DNA of 30,868 bases. Source: Roseovarius sp. UBA6217. Lineage in GTDB: Bacteria; Pseudomonadota; Alphaproteobacteria; Rhodobacterales; Rhodobacteraceae. Shown piece by piece: positions 22,426-30,808 of this stretch. The first letter of the stretch is position 1. Every line of letters begins with the position of its first letter. The notes below the pieces were generated by a model that was not told the DNA's origin, did not search any database, and saw only the letters and a program-made list of their open reading frames with translations. The stretch lies in NCBI GenBank assembly GCA_002421985.1, contig DISF01000071.1, positions 3,978 to 34,845 of the forward strand, written 5' to 3'. The position numbers were made by a program, and so were the translations under genes.

Positions 22426-23269
22426 AAGGATCCTCCAATTCGGTCATCGCGGCGCTGCCGCCGTCGGGTAGGCCATCATAGGGATCAGTGTAGCCCGCAT
22501 CCGACGTGCCGCCAAGTTTGAACCGGCGGTTCTGAAGATAGATCGAACGCGACAACGCATAGCTGTCCTCGCTCTCGTAGAGAACCTGGTCGATCGTCCC
22601 CGAATAGCGCTCGCGCCGCGACAGGCCCGAGGCGACGCCCGCAGCGGTGCCGATGAGATTCTCGGGAGAGTCGAACACATAGGTCAGCGGATTGGTGAAC
22701 AGATCGACGAAATAGCCGAAGGTGCGCCGCGTCGTGGATGGCCCCAGCAGCGGCAATTCTATATAGGCCCCCTCGCGCGCGCCCCATACATGCAGGGTTT
22801 CGCCGAAATCGGTGTTGGTGGGGGGGGGCATGCCCATCTCGCTCGCCGGGTCAAAGAAGCCGCCAAGCCCGACGGTGGTATTGACCAGAAGACGCGCCCC
22901 GTCCTGGAACGCGCCGCGCATGTTGAGTTGCAGGATGTTGTTCACGATATCGGCGGGCAACGACAGGTTTTCGGCAAAGCGCACCACGCCGGTCTCGATA
23001 TCGTCGGGCACAACGCTGGTATAGCCCTTGGACACAGGCCGGATCAGCGCCTGGTCAAGCCCGCGGTTGAACTCGTGCATTTTGCGGTTCTCGGCCTCGT
23101 AGGGGTCGAATATGTCGCGCGTGGCAGTGGAGTCCGGCGCGGCACAGCCCGCAATCAGCAGGATCGCGGTCAGCAGCAGCGCGGGGCCAGCGCGTCGGGA
23201 GCGGGGGGAAACGGGTGAATGCACGGCAAAATCCAAATCCTGAGTCGACTGCATCATGTCATAGCTCAT
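22415..23269 (-). CDS. mlaA: MlaA/VacJ family lipoprotein
   Basis: MlaA sits in the outer membrane and removes misplaced phospholipids from its outer leaflet. The protein has a lipoprotein signal ending in LLIAGC (lipid-bearing Cys 42 from the start used here). Next come the family marks FDPYEAENRKMHEFNRGLD, LPADIVNNILQ, GGFFDPASEMG and LPLLGPSTTRRTFGYFVD. The start is uncertain: ATG 23269 is used, ATGs at 23257 and 23254 are alternatives, and a GTG at 23224 would give a signal peptide of more normal length. Divergent from ridA. Its last bases overlap mlaC. Confidence 0.88.
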   Translation of the reverse strand: MSYDMMQSTQDLDFAVHSPVSPRSRRAGPALLLTAILLIAGCAAPDSTATRDIFDPYEAENRKMHEFNRGLDQALIRPVSKGYTSVVPDDIETGVVRFAENLSLPADIVNNILQLNMRGAFQDGARLLVNTTVGLGGFFDPASEMGMPPPTNTDFGETLHVWGAREGAYIELPLLGPSTTRRTFGYFVDLFTNPLTYVFDSPENLIGTAAGVASGLSRRERYSGTIDQVLYESEDSYALSRSIYLQNRRFKLGGTSDAGYTDPYDGLPDGGSAAMTELEDPYDE

Positions 23270-23403
23270 CGTTGCCGCAAACCCACCCCGTTGCCATAAC
23301 CGCTGACACTCCTGTGGCAGAATGGCGACAGGCGCGACGGGGCTTTTCATTGGCCGCCGCCGCCGCTAGCGTCGGGCCAATGCGCGCCACAGGAGAGAGA
23401 GCC

Positions 23404-23865
23404 ATGAGCCAGTTCGAGAAAACGCTTGCCGCGATGGGCGTGAGCCTGCCCGATGCCCCCGCCCCGGCGGCCAATTACGTGCCCTGGGTGAGGGCGGGCG
23501 ACATGCTTTATGTCTCGGGCCAGATCGCCAGGGAGGGTGACCGCCTGCTGACCGGGAAACTCGGGGCCGATATGGACGTGGCGGCCGGGGCCCATGCCGC
23601 GCGGTCCTGCGCGATTGCCCTTCTGGCGCAGGTCAAGGCCGCCTGCGAGGGCGATCTTGACCGGCTGGTGCGCGTGGTGCGCCTCACCGGCTTTGTCAAT
23701 TCCACGCCCGAGTTCACCGAGCAACCGCAGGTCATCAACGGCGCGTCCGATTTCCTCGGCGAGGCGCTGGGCGAGGCCGGGAAACACGCCCGCGTCGCCG
23801 TGTCCGCCCCGTCGCTGCCCTTTGGCGTCGCGGTCGAGATCGACGGGATTTTCCAGATCCGATGA
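23404..23865 (+). CDS. RidA/YjgF family protein
   Basis: RidA-type proteins hydrolyse reactive enamine/imine intermediates from amino acid metabolism. The 153-residue protein belongs to the longer branch of the family. It has YVSGQIAREGDRLLTGKLG, a central ALLAQVKAACEGDLDRLVR, GFVNSTPEFTEQPQVINGAS and the C-terminal ARVAVSAPSLPFGVAVEID, in which the Arg would hold the substrate carboxylate. AGGAGAGAGA precedes the ATG at 23404. Whether it has the deaminase activity is not shown. It overlaps the next gene by ATGA and heads a four-gene operon. Confidence 0.9.
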   Translation: MSQFEKTLAAMGVSLPDAPAPAANYVPWVRAGDMLYVSGQIAREGDRLLTGKLGADMDVAAGAHAARSCAIALLAQVKAACEGDLDRLVRVVRLTGFVNSTPEFTEQPQVINGASDFLGEALGEAGKHARVAVSAPSLPFGVAVEIDGIFQIR

Positions 23866-24629
23866 CCGCATTGCCACAGGCGTTCCTGCGCAAGCCGCTT
23901 GCGCATCGTGCCCTGCACGATGTGGCCGATGGCCGCCCCGAAAACTCGCGCGCCGCGATCCGCGCGGCGATCGCGCGCGGTTACGGGATCGAGATCGACC
24001 TTCAGGCCAGCCGCGATGGCGCGGCGATGGTGTTTCATGATTATGATCTGGGGCGGCTCACGCCCGAGACCGGGCCGCTGCGCCAGCGCGACGCCGCCAC
24101 GCTGGCGCAAATCCCGCTCCGGGGCGGCGATGAGGGCATCCCGGCGCTGCCCGAAATACTCGGCCTTGTGGCGGGGCGCGTGCCGCTGCTTATCGAGCTC
24201 AAGGACCAGCACGGGCAGATGGGCCGGACCGATGGCACGCTGGAGCGCGCCACGGCGGCGGCGCTGGCGGGCTATGACGGGCCGGTGGCGGTGATGTCGT
24301 TCAACCCAAATATGGTGATCGAGATGGCGGCGCGCGCGCCAGACGTGCCCCGTGGTATCGTGACCTGCGCCTACAGCCCGGCGGATTGGCCGCTCTTGCG
24401 CGAGGAGACCCGCGCGCGGCTGCGCGCCATTCCCGATTTTGCCGCAGCAGGGGCCAGCTTTGTCAGCCATGACGTGACCGACCTGGCCAATCCGCGGCTG
24501 GCGGAACTGCGCGCGCAGGGCGCGGCGATCCTGTGCTGGACGGTGCGTTCCGCCGAGGCCGAGGCCAAGGCCCGGCAGGTGGCCGATACCATCACCTTCG
24601 AGGGATACCTGCCCGATATCCCGGCTTGA
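23862..24629 (+). CDS. Glycerophosphodiester phosphodiesterase (GDPD) family
   Basis: These enzymes split glycerophosphodiesters from lipid breakdown into glycerol 3-phosphate and an alcohol. The 255-residue protein has the metal and catalytic residues H15 R16, E27 N28, E44 and D46 in GYGIEIDLQASRDG, and H59 in VFHDYDLGRLT. Later are LLIELKD and CWTVRSAEAEAKA. No signal peptide is present, so it is cytosolic. The ATG overlaps the ridA stop. Confidence 0.92.
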   Translation: MTALPQAFLRKPLAHRALHDVADGRPENSRAAIRAAIARGYGIEIDLQASRDGAAMVFHDYDLGRLTPETGPLRQRDAATLAQIPLRGGDEGIPALPEILGLVAGRVPLLIELKDQHGQMGRTDGTLERATAAALAGYDGPVAVMSFNPNMVIEMAARAPDVPRGIVTCAYSPADWPLLREETRARLRAIPDFAAAGASFVSHDVTDLANPRLAELRAQGAAILCWTVRSAEAEAKARQVADTITFEGYLPDIPA

Positions 24630-24688
24630 TGCGCGCGACCGGCGCGCCAGATACAATCGGGGCCGCAGCAACAGGGGCAACGGGCAGC

Positions 24689-25876
24689 ATGGACGAGACC
24701 GCGCTTTCCATCACCGCGCATGACAGCATCCACGCCATCGGCGCAGAGGTCTGGGATGCCTGCGCCTGCCCCGAGGCGGCGGATGGCGGGCGACCCGAAG
24801 ACCCGTTCACCACCCACCGCTTTCTCGCGGCGCTGGAGGAGAGCGGCTCGGTCGGCCCCGGCTCGGGCTGGCGACCGCAATACCTGACGGTCGAGCACGC
24901 AGGCCGCGTGATCGCCTGCGCGCCGCATTACCTCAAATCCCACAGCCAGGGCGAATATATCTTCGATCACAACTGGGCCCATGCCTTTGAGCGCGCGGGC
25001 GGGCGCTACTATCCCAAGGCACAGATCGCGGTGCCGTTCACGCCGGTCACGGGGCGGCGGCTTCTGGTGCGCCCCGGTTTCGAGCGGGCGGGCCGCGCGG
25101 CGCTCTTGCAGGGCGCGATCCTGCTGGCGGAGCGCGGCGGGCTGTCATCGCTGCACGTCACCTTTTGCACCGGGGCAGAGGCAGAGACCGGGGCGGCGGC
25201 GGGGTTGTTGCCGCGCCAGACCCAGCAATACCACTGGCACAACCGGGGCTATGGCCGGTTCGACGATTTCCTCGCCGATCTGGCGTCGCGCAAGCGCAAG
25301 ACCATCCGCAAGGAACGCGCCCGCGCGCAGGGTTTCGGCGGCGAAGTGGTGACGCTGTCGGGCAGCGATCTGCGCCGCGAACACTGGGACGCGATGTGGA
25401 GCTTCTACCTCGATACCGGCGCGCGCAAATGGGGCAGGCCCTACCTCACACGGGCGTTTTTCGAGATCGCGCAAGAGCGCCTGCGCGACGATGTGCTGAT
25501 GGTGCTTGCGCTGCGCGAGGGCCGCGCGGTCGCGGGCGCGCTCAACCTGATCGGGCGTTCGGCGCTCTTTGGCCGATACTGGGGCTGCACCGAGGATCAC
25601 CCGTGCCTGCATTTCGAACTGTGCTATTACCGGGCCATGGACTTCGCCATTGAATCGGGGCTGCAAAGGGTAGAGGCTGGCGCGCAGGGCGAGCACAAGC
25701 TCGCGCGCGGCTACCTGCCCCGGCCCATCCACTCGCTGCACTGGCTGCGCGATCCGGGCTTTGCCGAGGCCGTGGCGCAGTATCTCGACGCCGAGCGCGC
25801 CGCCGTCGCGGAGGAGATCGAGGTGCTCACCGGCTACGGCCCCTTCCGCAAGACCGATATGGAGGATCACGAATGA
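24689..25876 (+). CDS. GNAT-like acyltransferase of the FemAB-like (DUF482) family
   Basis: A 395-residue protein. Segments such as PFTTHRFLAALEESGSVG, GWRPQYLTVEHAGRVIACAP, FDHNWAHAFERAGGRYYPK, LASRKRKTIRKERARA and FGRYWGCTEDHPCLHFELCYY (part) are typical of this family, often annotated as peptidoglycan biosynthesis/recognition, though I know of no proven reaction. I chose the ATG at 24689; an ATG at 24629, directly at the GDPD stop, would add 20 residues of low-complexity Gly/Ala sequence. It overlaps phhB by ATGA. Confidence 0.88.
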   Translation: MDETALSITAHDSIHAIGAEVWDACACPEAADGGRPEDPFTTHRFLAALEESGSVGPGSGWRPQYLTVEHAGRVIACAPHYLKSHSQGEYIFDHNWAHAFERAGGRYYPKAQIAVPFTPVTGRRLLVRPGFERAGRAALLQGAILLAERGGLSSLHVTFCTGAEAETGAAAGLLPRQTQQYHWHNRGYGRFDDFLADLASRKRKTIRKERARAQGFGGEVVTLSGSDLRREHWDAMWSFYLDTGARKWGRPYLTRAFFEIAQERLRDDVLMVLALREGRAVAGALNLIGRSALFGRYWGCTEDHPCLHFELCYYRAMDFAIESGLQRVEAGAQGEHKLARGYLPRPIHSLHWLRDPGFAEAVAQYLDAERAAVAEEIEVLTGYGPFRKTDMEDHE

Positions 25877-26169
25877 CCGAAACCCTGAGCGATACCGCCC
25901 GCAAGACCACGCTCGAGCCGCTGCTGGAAAACGGCTGGGCGATGGTCGAGGGCCGCGACGCCATCGCCAAGACCTATGAATTCGCCGATTTCGTCGAGGC
26001 GCTGGGCTTCATGACCCGCGCGGGCATCTGGGCCGAGAAATGGAACCACCACCCGGAATGGTTCAACGTCTACAACCGCGTCGAGGTGACGCTCTCGACC
26101 CATGATGTGGGGGGCTTGAGCGCGCTCGATGTCAAGCTCGCGCGCAAATTCGACGGGCTCGCGGGCTGA
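25873..26169 (+). CDS. phhB: Pterin-4a-carbinolamine dehydratase
   Basis: The enzyme dehydrates 4a-hydroxytetrahydropterin to recycle the cofactor of aromatic amino acid hydroxylases. The 98-residue protein has the usual length and the active-site pair H59 H60 in WNHHPEW, plus H77 in STHDVGG. No phenylalanine hydroxylase gene is in the window, so it may act in another pterin process. It is the last gene of the ridA-GDPD-GNAT operon. Confidence 0.95.
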   Translation: MTETLSDTARKTTLEPLLENGWAMVEGRDAIAKTYEFADFVEALGFMTRAGIWAEKWNHHPEWFNVYNRVEVTLSTHDVGGLSALDVKLARKFDGLAG

Positions 26170-26505
26170 GGTGGCAGAATATGGGTATTTGGGCCAAGAA
26201 GAAACCCGGCGCGGCGTCTTCCTCGTGATGCCGCACCCGCCCCAAAGCTGTCAGACATGCGGGAGCGGCGGGTTTGCACGTCTTCGACAGGGTTTACCGA
26301 AGGGGCCTGAGGATCGCATTCGCGCGCCGGGCAATGCCGTGGTCTTTGCGCTGACTGCGCAAGCAAGCCCTCGCCGAACTGCGCAGGAAAGAAAATCGCA
26401 ACGGATCATGATCTTGCATGAATCGCTGAGCACCTGATCGTCATCCCGTCAAAAATGCGCGTCCTCGATGATCCCGAGCATGGATACCGCGCGACTCTCA
26501 ATTCT
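26170..26505. other. Intergenic region phhB / rsmD, no gene seen
   Basis: These 336 bases lie between converging genes. They hold the second copy of the 24-nt word (26182-26205), a 10-bp palindrome GATCATGATC (26404-26413) and two CTGCGCA words near 26354-26386. Short frames on both strands lack family-like sequence and have mixed third-base composition. I see no tRNA or clear terminator. A small RNA cannot be excluded. Confidence 0.5.
26182..26205. repeat. 24-nt intergenic word, copy 2 of 2
   Basis: It matches 4304-4327 at 23 of 24 positions (A to G change near the left end). It begins 13 bases after the phhB stop, and on the plus strand it would be in the 3' untranslated part of that message. 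Confidence 0.7.
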
Positions 26506-27096
26506 TCAAAAACCGTGCACGCCGGGAAATCCTGTGTCCTGTCCCCGCTCCAGAAAGCGGATCATGGTGCTGCCATAGCGCCGCTCCTCGATCAGGCACA
26601 GCCCCTCGGGGGGGGTGATGGCGGCGCTTTCTTCCCAGATGATGAGCGCGCCGGGGGCGATCCAGCCGCCCGCCATGGCCGCCGCCAGCGCGGCCTCGCC
26701 CAGGGCCTTGCCATAGGGCGGATCGAGGAACACCAGATCATGCGGCGCGCCCGGATTGGGGCCGGGCCTGCGGGCGTCGAGGGGGAACACCTGCGTCTGC
26801 GTCTCGGCCCGGCAGAGCGCGATGTTCTGGCGCAAGAGCGCCTGCGCCTTGCGCCCGCTCTCGATGAAACTGACCGATGCCGCGCCGCGCGACAGTGCCT
26901 CCAGCCCGAGCGCGCCGGTGCCCGCGAAAATATCGAGCACCTGCGCGCCGGTCGCCGGGTCGCCATAGCCGCCCGCCAGCACGTTGAAGAGCGCCTCGCG
27001 CACCCGGTCCGAGGTGGGGCGCAGATGTGCGACCGCGTCGCCCTTGCCGACACTTGCGAGCGCCCGCCCGCGATGCGCCCCGCCGATGATCCTCAT
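26506..27096 (-). CDS. rsmD: 16S rRNA (guanine-966-N2)-methyltransferase
   Basis: RsmD methylates G966 of 16S rRNA in assembled 30S particles, using S-adenosylmethionine. The 196-residue protein has RPTSDRVREALFN at 26-38, the SAM loop LDIFAGTGALG at 54-64 and the catalytic DPPYG at 125-129, all diagnostic. The ATG overlaps the stop of the preceding leftward flavoprotein gene (ATGA). Confidence 0.95.
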   Translation of the reverse strand: MRIIGGAHRGRALASVGKGDAVAHLRPTSDRVREALFNVLAGGYGDPATGAQVLDIFAGTGALGLEALSRGAASVSFIESGRKAQALLRQNIALCRAETQTQVFPLDARRPGPNPGAPHDLVFLDPPYGKALGEAALAAAMAGGWIAPGALIIWEESAAITPPEGLCLIEERRYGSTMIRFLERGQDTGFPGVHGF

Positions 27097-28295
27097 CGCA
27101 AGAGCGCCTTGAGATCGGTGGCGGGATCGGCCACGCGGTCCGGGTCGGCGCTCTGCCCCGCCTCGATCAGGCGCTTGCCCACCATATAGGCGCGCGGGTC
27201 GTTCATGGCGTCCACCGCGATGAGCCGCGCGCCCGCGTAATACCAGAACGACACCGCCGCGCCTGCGTCCCGCGTCACGATGCGGTCATATCCGGTGCCA
27301 AGCCCGGCGATCTGCAATTTCACATCGTATTGATCCGACCAGAACCACGGTTTCGGCACATAGTCGCGCCCCGCGCCAAGGATGTTGTCGGCCACGCATT
27401 CGGCCATGTCGATGGCGTTGGGCACGCTTTCAAGCCGCAGCCGTTCGCCCCCGTATGGAAACGACGCGCAATCGCCCGCCGCCCAGATCAAAGGGTCAGA
27501 GGTGCGGCCCTGCGCATCCACCGCGATGCCGTTCAGGGTCTTGAGCCCCGCCGCCTCGGCCAGGGTGGTATCGGGGGTCACGCCGATGCCCGCGATCACC
27601 ATGTCGGCGGCGATCTCGCTGCCATCGTCAAGGCGTGCGCCTTGCACATGGCCCTCGCCCAACAGGCGGTCCAGCCCCGTGCCCTCGCGGATATCGACCC
27701 CGTGGCGGGCGTGCAGCGCGCGGAAATAATCCGAGGTCTCGGGGGCGGCTACGCGCCCAAGGATGCGCGGGGCCATCTCGATCAGGGTCACTTTCATGCC
27801 GCGCGCGGCCGCCACCGCCGCCGCTTCCAGCCCGATATAGCCGCCGCCCACGATCAGCAGTCGCGCCCCCGCCACCACGCCCGGTGCCAGCGCATCGACA
27901 TCCGACAGGCTGCGCACCACATGCACGCCGCCCAGATCGCCCCCTATCGCGGGGGGCAGGCGGCGCGGGCGCGCGCCAGTGGCCAGCACCAGTGTGTCAT
28001 AGCCGAGCCGCGCATCGCCCATCACCACCTCGCGCGCGGCGCGGTCGATCGCGGTCACGCGGGTGCCCCGGCGCAGGTCGATCCCGGCCTCGTCATACCA
28101 TTGCGCGGGGCGCAGGAAGAGCCGCTCCAGCGCCATATCGCCCAGCAGATAGGCCTTGGACAGCGGCGGGCGCTGATAGGGCGGCACCGGCTCCTCTCCC
28201 AGAAGTGTGATCGCGCCGTCAAACCCCTGCCCGCGCAGCCGCGCCACCAGCGAGGCCCCTGCCTGCCCCGCGCCGATCACCACCACATGCGCCAT
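27093..28295 (-). CDS. FAD-dependent ferredoxin/rubredoxin reductase-type oxidoreductase
   Basis: A 400-residue flavoprotein that would pass electrons from NAD(P)H through FAD to a small iron-sulfur partner. It has the FAD loop GAGQAG at 8-13, PYQRPPLSKAYL, LATGARPRRLP, the NAD loop GGGYIGLEAAAVAA at about 150-160, and DPLIWAAGDCAS. The C-terminal reductase domain includes PKPWFWSDQYDVKLQIAGL. I chose the ATG at 28293-28295; the frame is open for 17 more codons without family-like sequence. It is translationally coupled to rsmD. The partner ferredoxin is not nearby, so the pathway is unknown. Confidence 0.9.
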   Translation of the reverse strand: MAHVVVIGAGQAGASLVARLRGQGFDGAITLLGEEPVPPYQRPPLSKAYLLGDMALERLFLRPAQWYDEAGIDLRRGTRVTAIDRAAREVVMGDARLGYDTLVLATGARPRRLPPAIGGDLGGVHVVRSLSDVDALAPGVVAGARLLIVGGGYIGLEAAAVAAARGMKVTLIEMAPRILGRVAAPETSDYFRALHARHGVDIREGTGLDRLLGEGHVQGARLDDGSEIAADMVIAGIGVTPDTTLAEAAGLKTLNGIAVDAQGRTSDPLIWAAGDCASFPYGGERLRLESVPNAIDMAECVADNILGAGRDYVPKPWFWSDQYDVKLQIAGLGTGYDRIVTRDAGAAVSFWYYAGARLIAVDAMNDPRAYMVGKRLIEAGQSADPDRVADPATDLKALLR

Positions 28296-28390
28296 GCCCG
28301 GCCCTCTCGTCCTCTTTTGCCCTGGCCCCTTGCCTAGCACCGCCAAATGGTTACATCAAATGACAACGCGACAGGAGAAAGGACGCAACC

Positions 28391-28879
28391 ATGACCATAT
28401 CCACCGGCGACACCCTGCCCGAGGCAGAGCTTTTGAAACTTGGCAAGAGCGGCCCCGAGACGGTGAATCTTGCCAGCCTGAGCAAGGGGCGCAAACTCGT
28501 GATCTTTGCCGTGCCGGGGGCGTTTACGCCCACCTGTTCGGCGGCGCATGTGCCAAGCTTCATCCGCACCAAGGCCGGTTTCGATGCCAAGGGCGTGGAC
28601 GAGATCATCTGCATCAGTGTCAACGATCCGTTCGTGCTGAAGGCCTGGGGCGAGGCGACGGGTGCCACGGAGGCCGGGATCACCCTGCTCGGCGACGCGC
28701 AGGGCGCGTTCACCAAGGCCATCGGCATGGATTTCGACGCGCCCCCTGCGGGGCTTTTGTCACGCTCGAAACGCTACGCGATGGTGGTCGAGGATGGCAA
28801 GGTCACGGTGCTGCATGTCGAGGAAAACCCCGGCACCTGCGAACTCACGGCGGGCGAATCGCTGCTCGCGGCGCTGTAG
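28391..28879 (+). CDS. Peroxiredoxin, Prx5-type (redoxin family)
   Basis: It reduces hydrogen peroxide and organic peroxides by way of a reactive Cys. The 162-residue protein has the peroxidatic Cys49 in PGAFTPTCS, followed by HVPSF, and further Cys residues at 74 and 150 (NPGTCELTAGE); Cys150 is a candidate resolving residue. The electron donor (glutaredoxin or thioredoxin) is not shown. GGAGAAAGGA precedes the ATG. It is divergent from the flavoprotein gene with about 95 bases between, and its message ends at a strong palindrome. Confidence 0.95.
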   Translation: MTISTGDTLPEAELLKLGKSGPETVNLASLSKGRKLVIFAVPGAFTPTCSAAHVPSFIRTKAGFDAKGVDEIICISVNDPFVLKAWGEATGATEAGITLLGDAQGAFTKAIGMDFDAPPAGLLSRSKRYAMVVEDGKVTVLHVEENPGTCELTAGESLLAAL

Positions 28880-28880
28880 T

Positions 28881-28919
28881 GCATGTTGCTCAAAAGCGGG
28901 AACCGGTTTTGAGCAACAT
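28881..28919. terminator. Dispersed palindromic element, copy 2, acting as probable terminator
   Basis: ATGTTGCTCAAAA (28883-28895) and TTTTGAGCAACAT (28907-28919) form a perfect 13-bp stem around GCGGGAACCGG. TTTCT follows on the plus strand, so it probably terminates the peroxiredoxin message and perhaps the leftward tRNA-Ala transcript. It starts one base after the peroxiredoxin stop codon and is a relative of the 282-327 element. Confidence 0.75.
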
Positions 28920-28922
28920 TTT

Positions 28923-28951
28923 CTAAAACCACCTTTGTATTCAGGGTTTTA
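28923..28951. repeat. Second small inverted repeat after the peroxiredoxin gene
   Basis: CTAAAACC (28923-28930) and GGTTTTAG (28944-28951) pair perfectly over 8 bp with a 13-nt loop. It follows the 28881-28919 palindrome by three bases, giving a two-hairpin unit between the peroxiredoxin gene and tRNA-Ala. Confidence 0.65.
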
Positions 28952-28978
28952 GAGGGTATTTTTCGCAAATGTGCGGGA

Positions 28979-29054
<76 letters not shown>

Positions 29055-29108
29055 GACAGGCGTTCATTTGCGCGATCCGCGCGCGAAGGTCAAGGGGCGG
29101 ATCGCCGC

Positions 29109-30464
29109 TCAGATACCGGGGCACAGAACGTGCCCGGCATAGAGATCCGCAACCCGCGCTACCGCCTGCTCGGGGGGCAATTCCTCGCTTTCGCCGGTGC
29201 GCCGCGAGGTGAGTTCGACCACGCCGTTTTTCAGACCGCGCGGCCCCACCGTGATCCGCCAGGGCAGGCCGATCAGGTCCATCGTGGCGAATTTGCCGCC
29301 AGCGCGCTCGTCGCGGTCATCGTAAAGCGGCTCCAGCCCAAGCGCTTGCAGCGACGTGTAAATCGCCTCGCAAGCCGCGTCCGCCTCGGTATCACCCTGC
29401 TTAAGGTTGACGATCCCGGCATGGAAGGGCGTCACCCCCTCGGGCCAGATGATGCCGCGCTCGTCATGGCTCGCCTCGATGATCGCGCCGACAAGGCGCG
29501 AGACGCCAATGCCGTGGCTGCCCATATGCACCGGCACCGGTTTGCCATCGGGGCCCTGCACCTTGGCGCCCATCGGCTCGGAATACTTGGTGCCGAAATA
29601 GAAGATCTGCCCCACCTCGATGCCGCGCGCGACGCGGCGGCGTTCTTCGGGGATCTGCGCAAACAGCGCCTCGTCATGGGTCTCGTCGGTGCGGGCATAG
29701 AGCGCGGTGAATTCGTCAAGCACGGCGCGGCACTGCGCGGGATCGTCGTAATCAATCTCGCGGTCGCCGAATCTCAGATCGGTGATTGCGCTGTCATAGA
29801 ACACCTCCGACTCGCCGGTCTCGGCCAGCACGAGGAATTCATGCGTGTCATCGCCGCCGATGGGGCCGCTATCGGCGCGCATCGGAATGGCCTGCAATCC
29901 CATCCGCTCATAGGTGCGCAGGTAGCTCACAAGGTGGCGGTTATAGCTGTGCAGCGCATCTTCTTTTGTCAAATCAAAGTTGTAGCCGTCCTTCATCAGG
30001 AATTCACGGCCCCGCATGACGCCAAACCGGGGCCGCACCTCGTCGCGGAATTTCCACTGGATATGATAGAGCGTCAGCGGCAGATCCTTGTAGCTTCCGA
30101 CATGGGAGCGGAAGATATCGGTGATCAGTTCCTCGTTGGTGGGACCATAGAGCATATCGCGCTCGTGGCGGTCCTTGATGCGCAGCATCTCGGCGCCGTA
30201 ATCGTCATAGCGCCCGCTTTCGCGCCACAGATCGGCCGATTGCAGCGTGGGCATGAGCATCGGGATATGGCCCGCGCGCACCTGTTCCTCATGGACGATG
30301 TTTTCGAGCTTGCGCAATACCTTGAAGCCCAGAGGCAGCCAGGAATAAATCCCGGCGCTGGCCTGTTTTATCATGCCTGCGCGCAGCATGAGCCGGTGGC
30401 TGGCGATCTGCGCCTCGGCGGGGGTCTCCTTGAGAACGGGCAGGAAATAGCGGCTCAGACGCAT
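29109..30464 (-). CDS. proS: Prolyl-tRNA synthetase, short alphaproteobacterial type
   Basis: It charges tRNA-Pro with proline. The 451-residue protein lacks the large editing insertion found in the longer bacterial form, as usual in alphaproteobacteria. Marks are SRYFLPVLKETPAEAQI, ASAGIYSWLPLGFKVL, YGPTNEELITDIFR, the motif 2 segment WKFRDEVRPRFGVMRGREF (with FLMKDGYNFD after it), and the motif 3 segment GSHGIGVSRLVGAIIE. The anticodon-binding domain is the last 100 or so residues. I chose the ATG at 30462-30464; the frame is open further upstream but not family-like. Confidence 0.97.
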   Translation of the reverse strand: MRLSRYFLPVLKETPAEAQIASHRLMLRAGMIKQASAGIYSWLPLGFKVLRKLENIVHEEQVRAGHIPMLMPTLQSADLWRESGRYDDYGAEMLRIKDRHERDMLYGPTNEELITDIFRSHVGSYKDLPLTLYHIQWKFRDEVRPRFGVMRGREFLMKDGYNFDLTKEDALHSYNRHLVSYLRTYERMGLQAIPMRADSGPIGGDDTHEFLVLAETGESEVFYDSAITDLRFGDREIDYDDPAQCRAVLDEFTALYARTDETHDEALFAQIPEERRRVARGIEVGQIFYFGTKYSEPMGAKVQGPDGKPVPVHMGSHGIGVSRLVGAIIEASHDERGIIWPEGVTPFHAGIVNLKQGDTEADAACEAIYTSLQALGLEPLYDDRDERAGGKFATMDLIGLPWRITVGPRGLKNGVVELTSRRTGESEELPPEQAVARVADLYAGHVLCPGI

Positions 30465-30808
30465 GGTCGGATGTCCTTGGTCAAACGGTGTCAAGGCGCG
30501 GTCTAAGCCATTCCCCGCGCCCCCGCAACCGCACGGCTCATGCGCCGAACCGCACGGGTCGCACCCCGCCAGCGCAGGCCATGATTGGTGCGGCGGGCGG
30601 TGGCTCCAAGCTTGCATCAGAGCGGGCATCACCAAGTTGCGCGCCGCTCGATGCTCTCATCACCCGCTATCAGAGTGGCGCTTTGCCCCCATGATCGCGC
30701 TTTGCGCGCACCGCGCCGAAAACTCTGAATTCGCGTGTGCAGCGGCTTGACGCGGGGGCGGGGGGCGCTTAGAAGCGCGACACGCCCGAGGGATCGGGCG
30801 GGCAGCGG
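30465..30808. other. Intergenic region proS / tRNA-Asp
   Basis: These 344 bases separate the divergent proS and tRNA-Asp genes. I see no protein-like frame. The right third holds a candidate tRNA promoter and a short hairpin: CGCCCGA (30783-30789) with TCGGGCG (30794-30800), just ahead of the tRNA. The proS promoter must be in the left part but is not clear. Confidence 0.45.
30747..30774 (+). promoter_or_regulatory. Candidate promoter of tRNA-Asp
   Basis: TTGACG (30747-30752) is a good -35 box. After a 16-nt, almost purely G/C spacer comes TTAGAA (30769-30774) as a weak -10. The tRNA 5' end is about 35 bases downstream, a normal distance for a processed tRNA leader. Confidence 0.45.

Noticed and set aside
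26129..26437. 102-codon frame after phhB
   Set aside because: It starts inside phhB in another frame, spans the 24-nt repeat and has no protein-like conservation signal that I can see.
30465..30750. Small frames upstream of proS
   Set aside because: They lack ribosome binding sites and family-like sequence; composition is intergenic.
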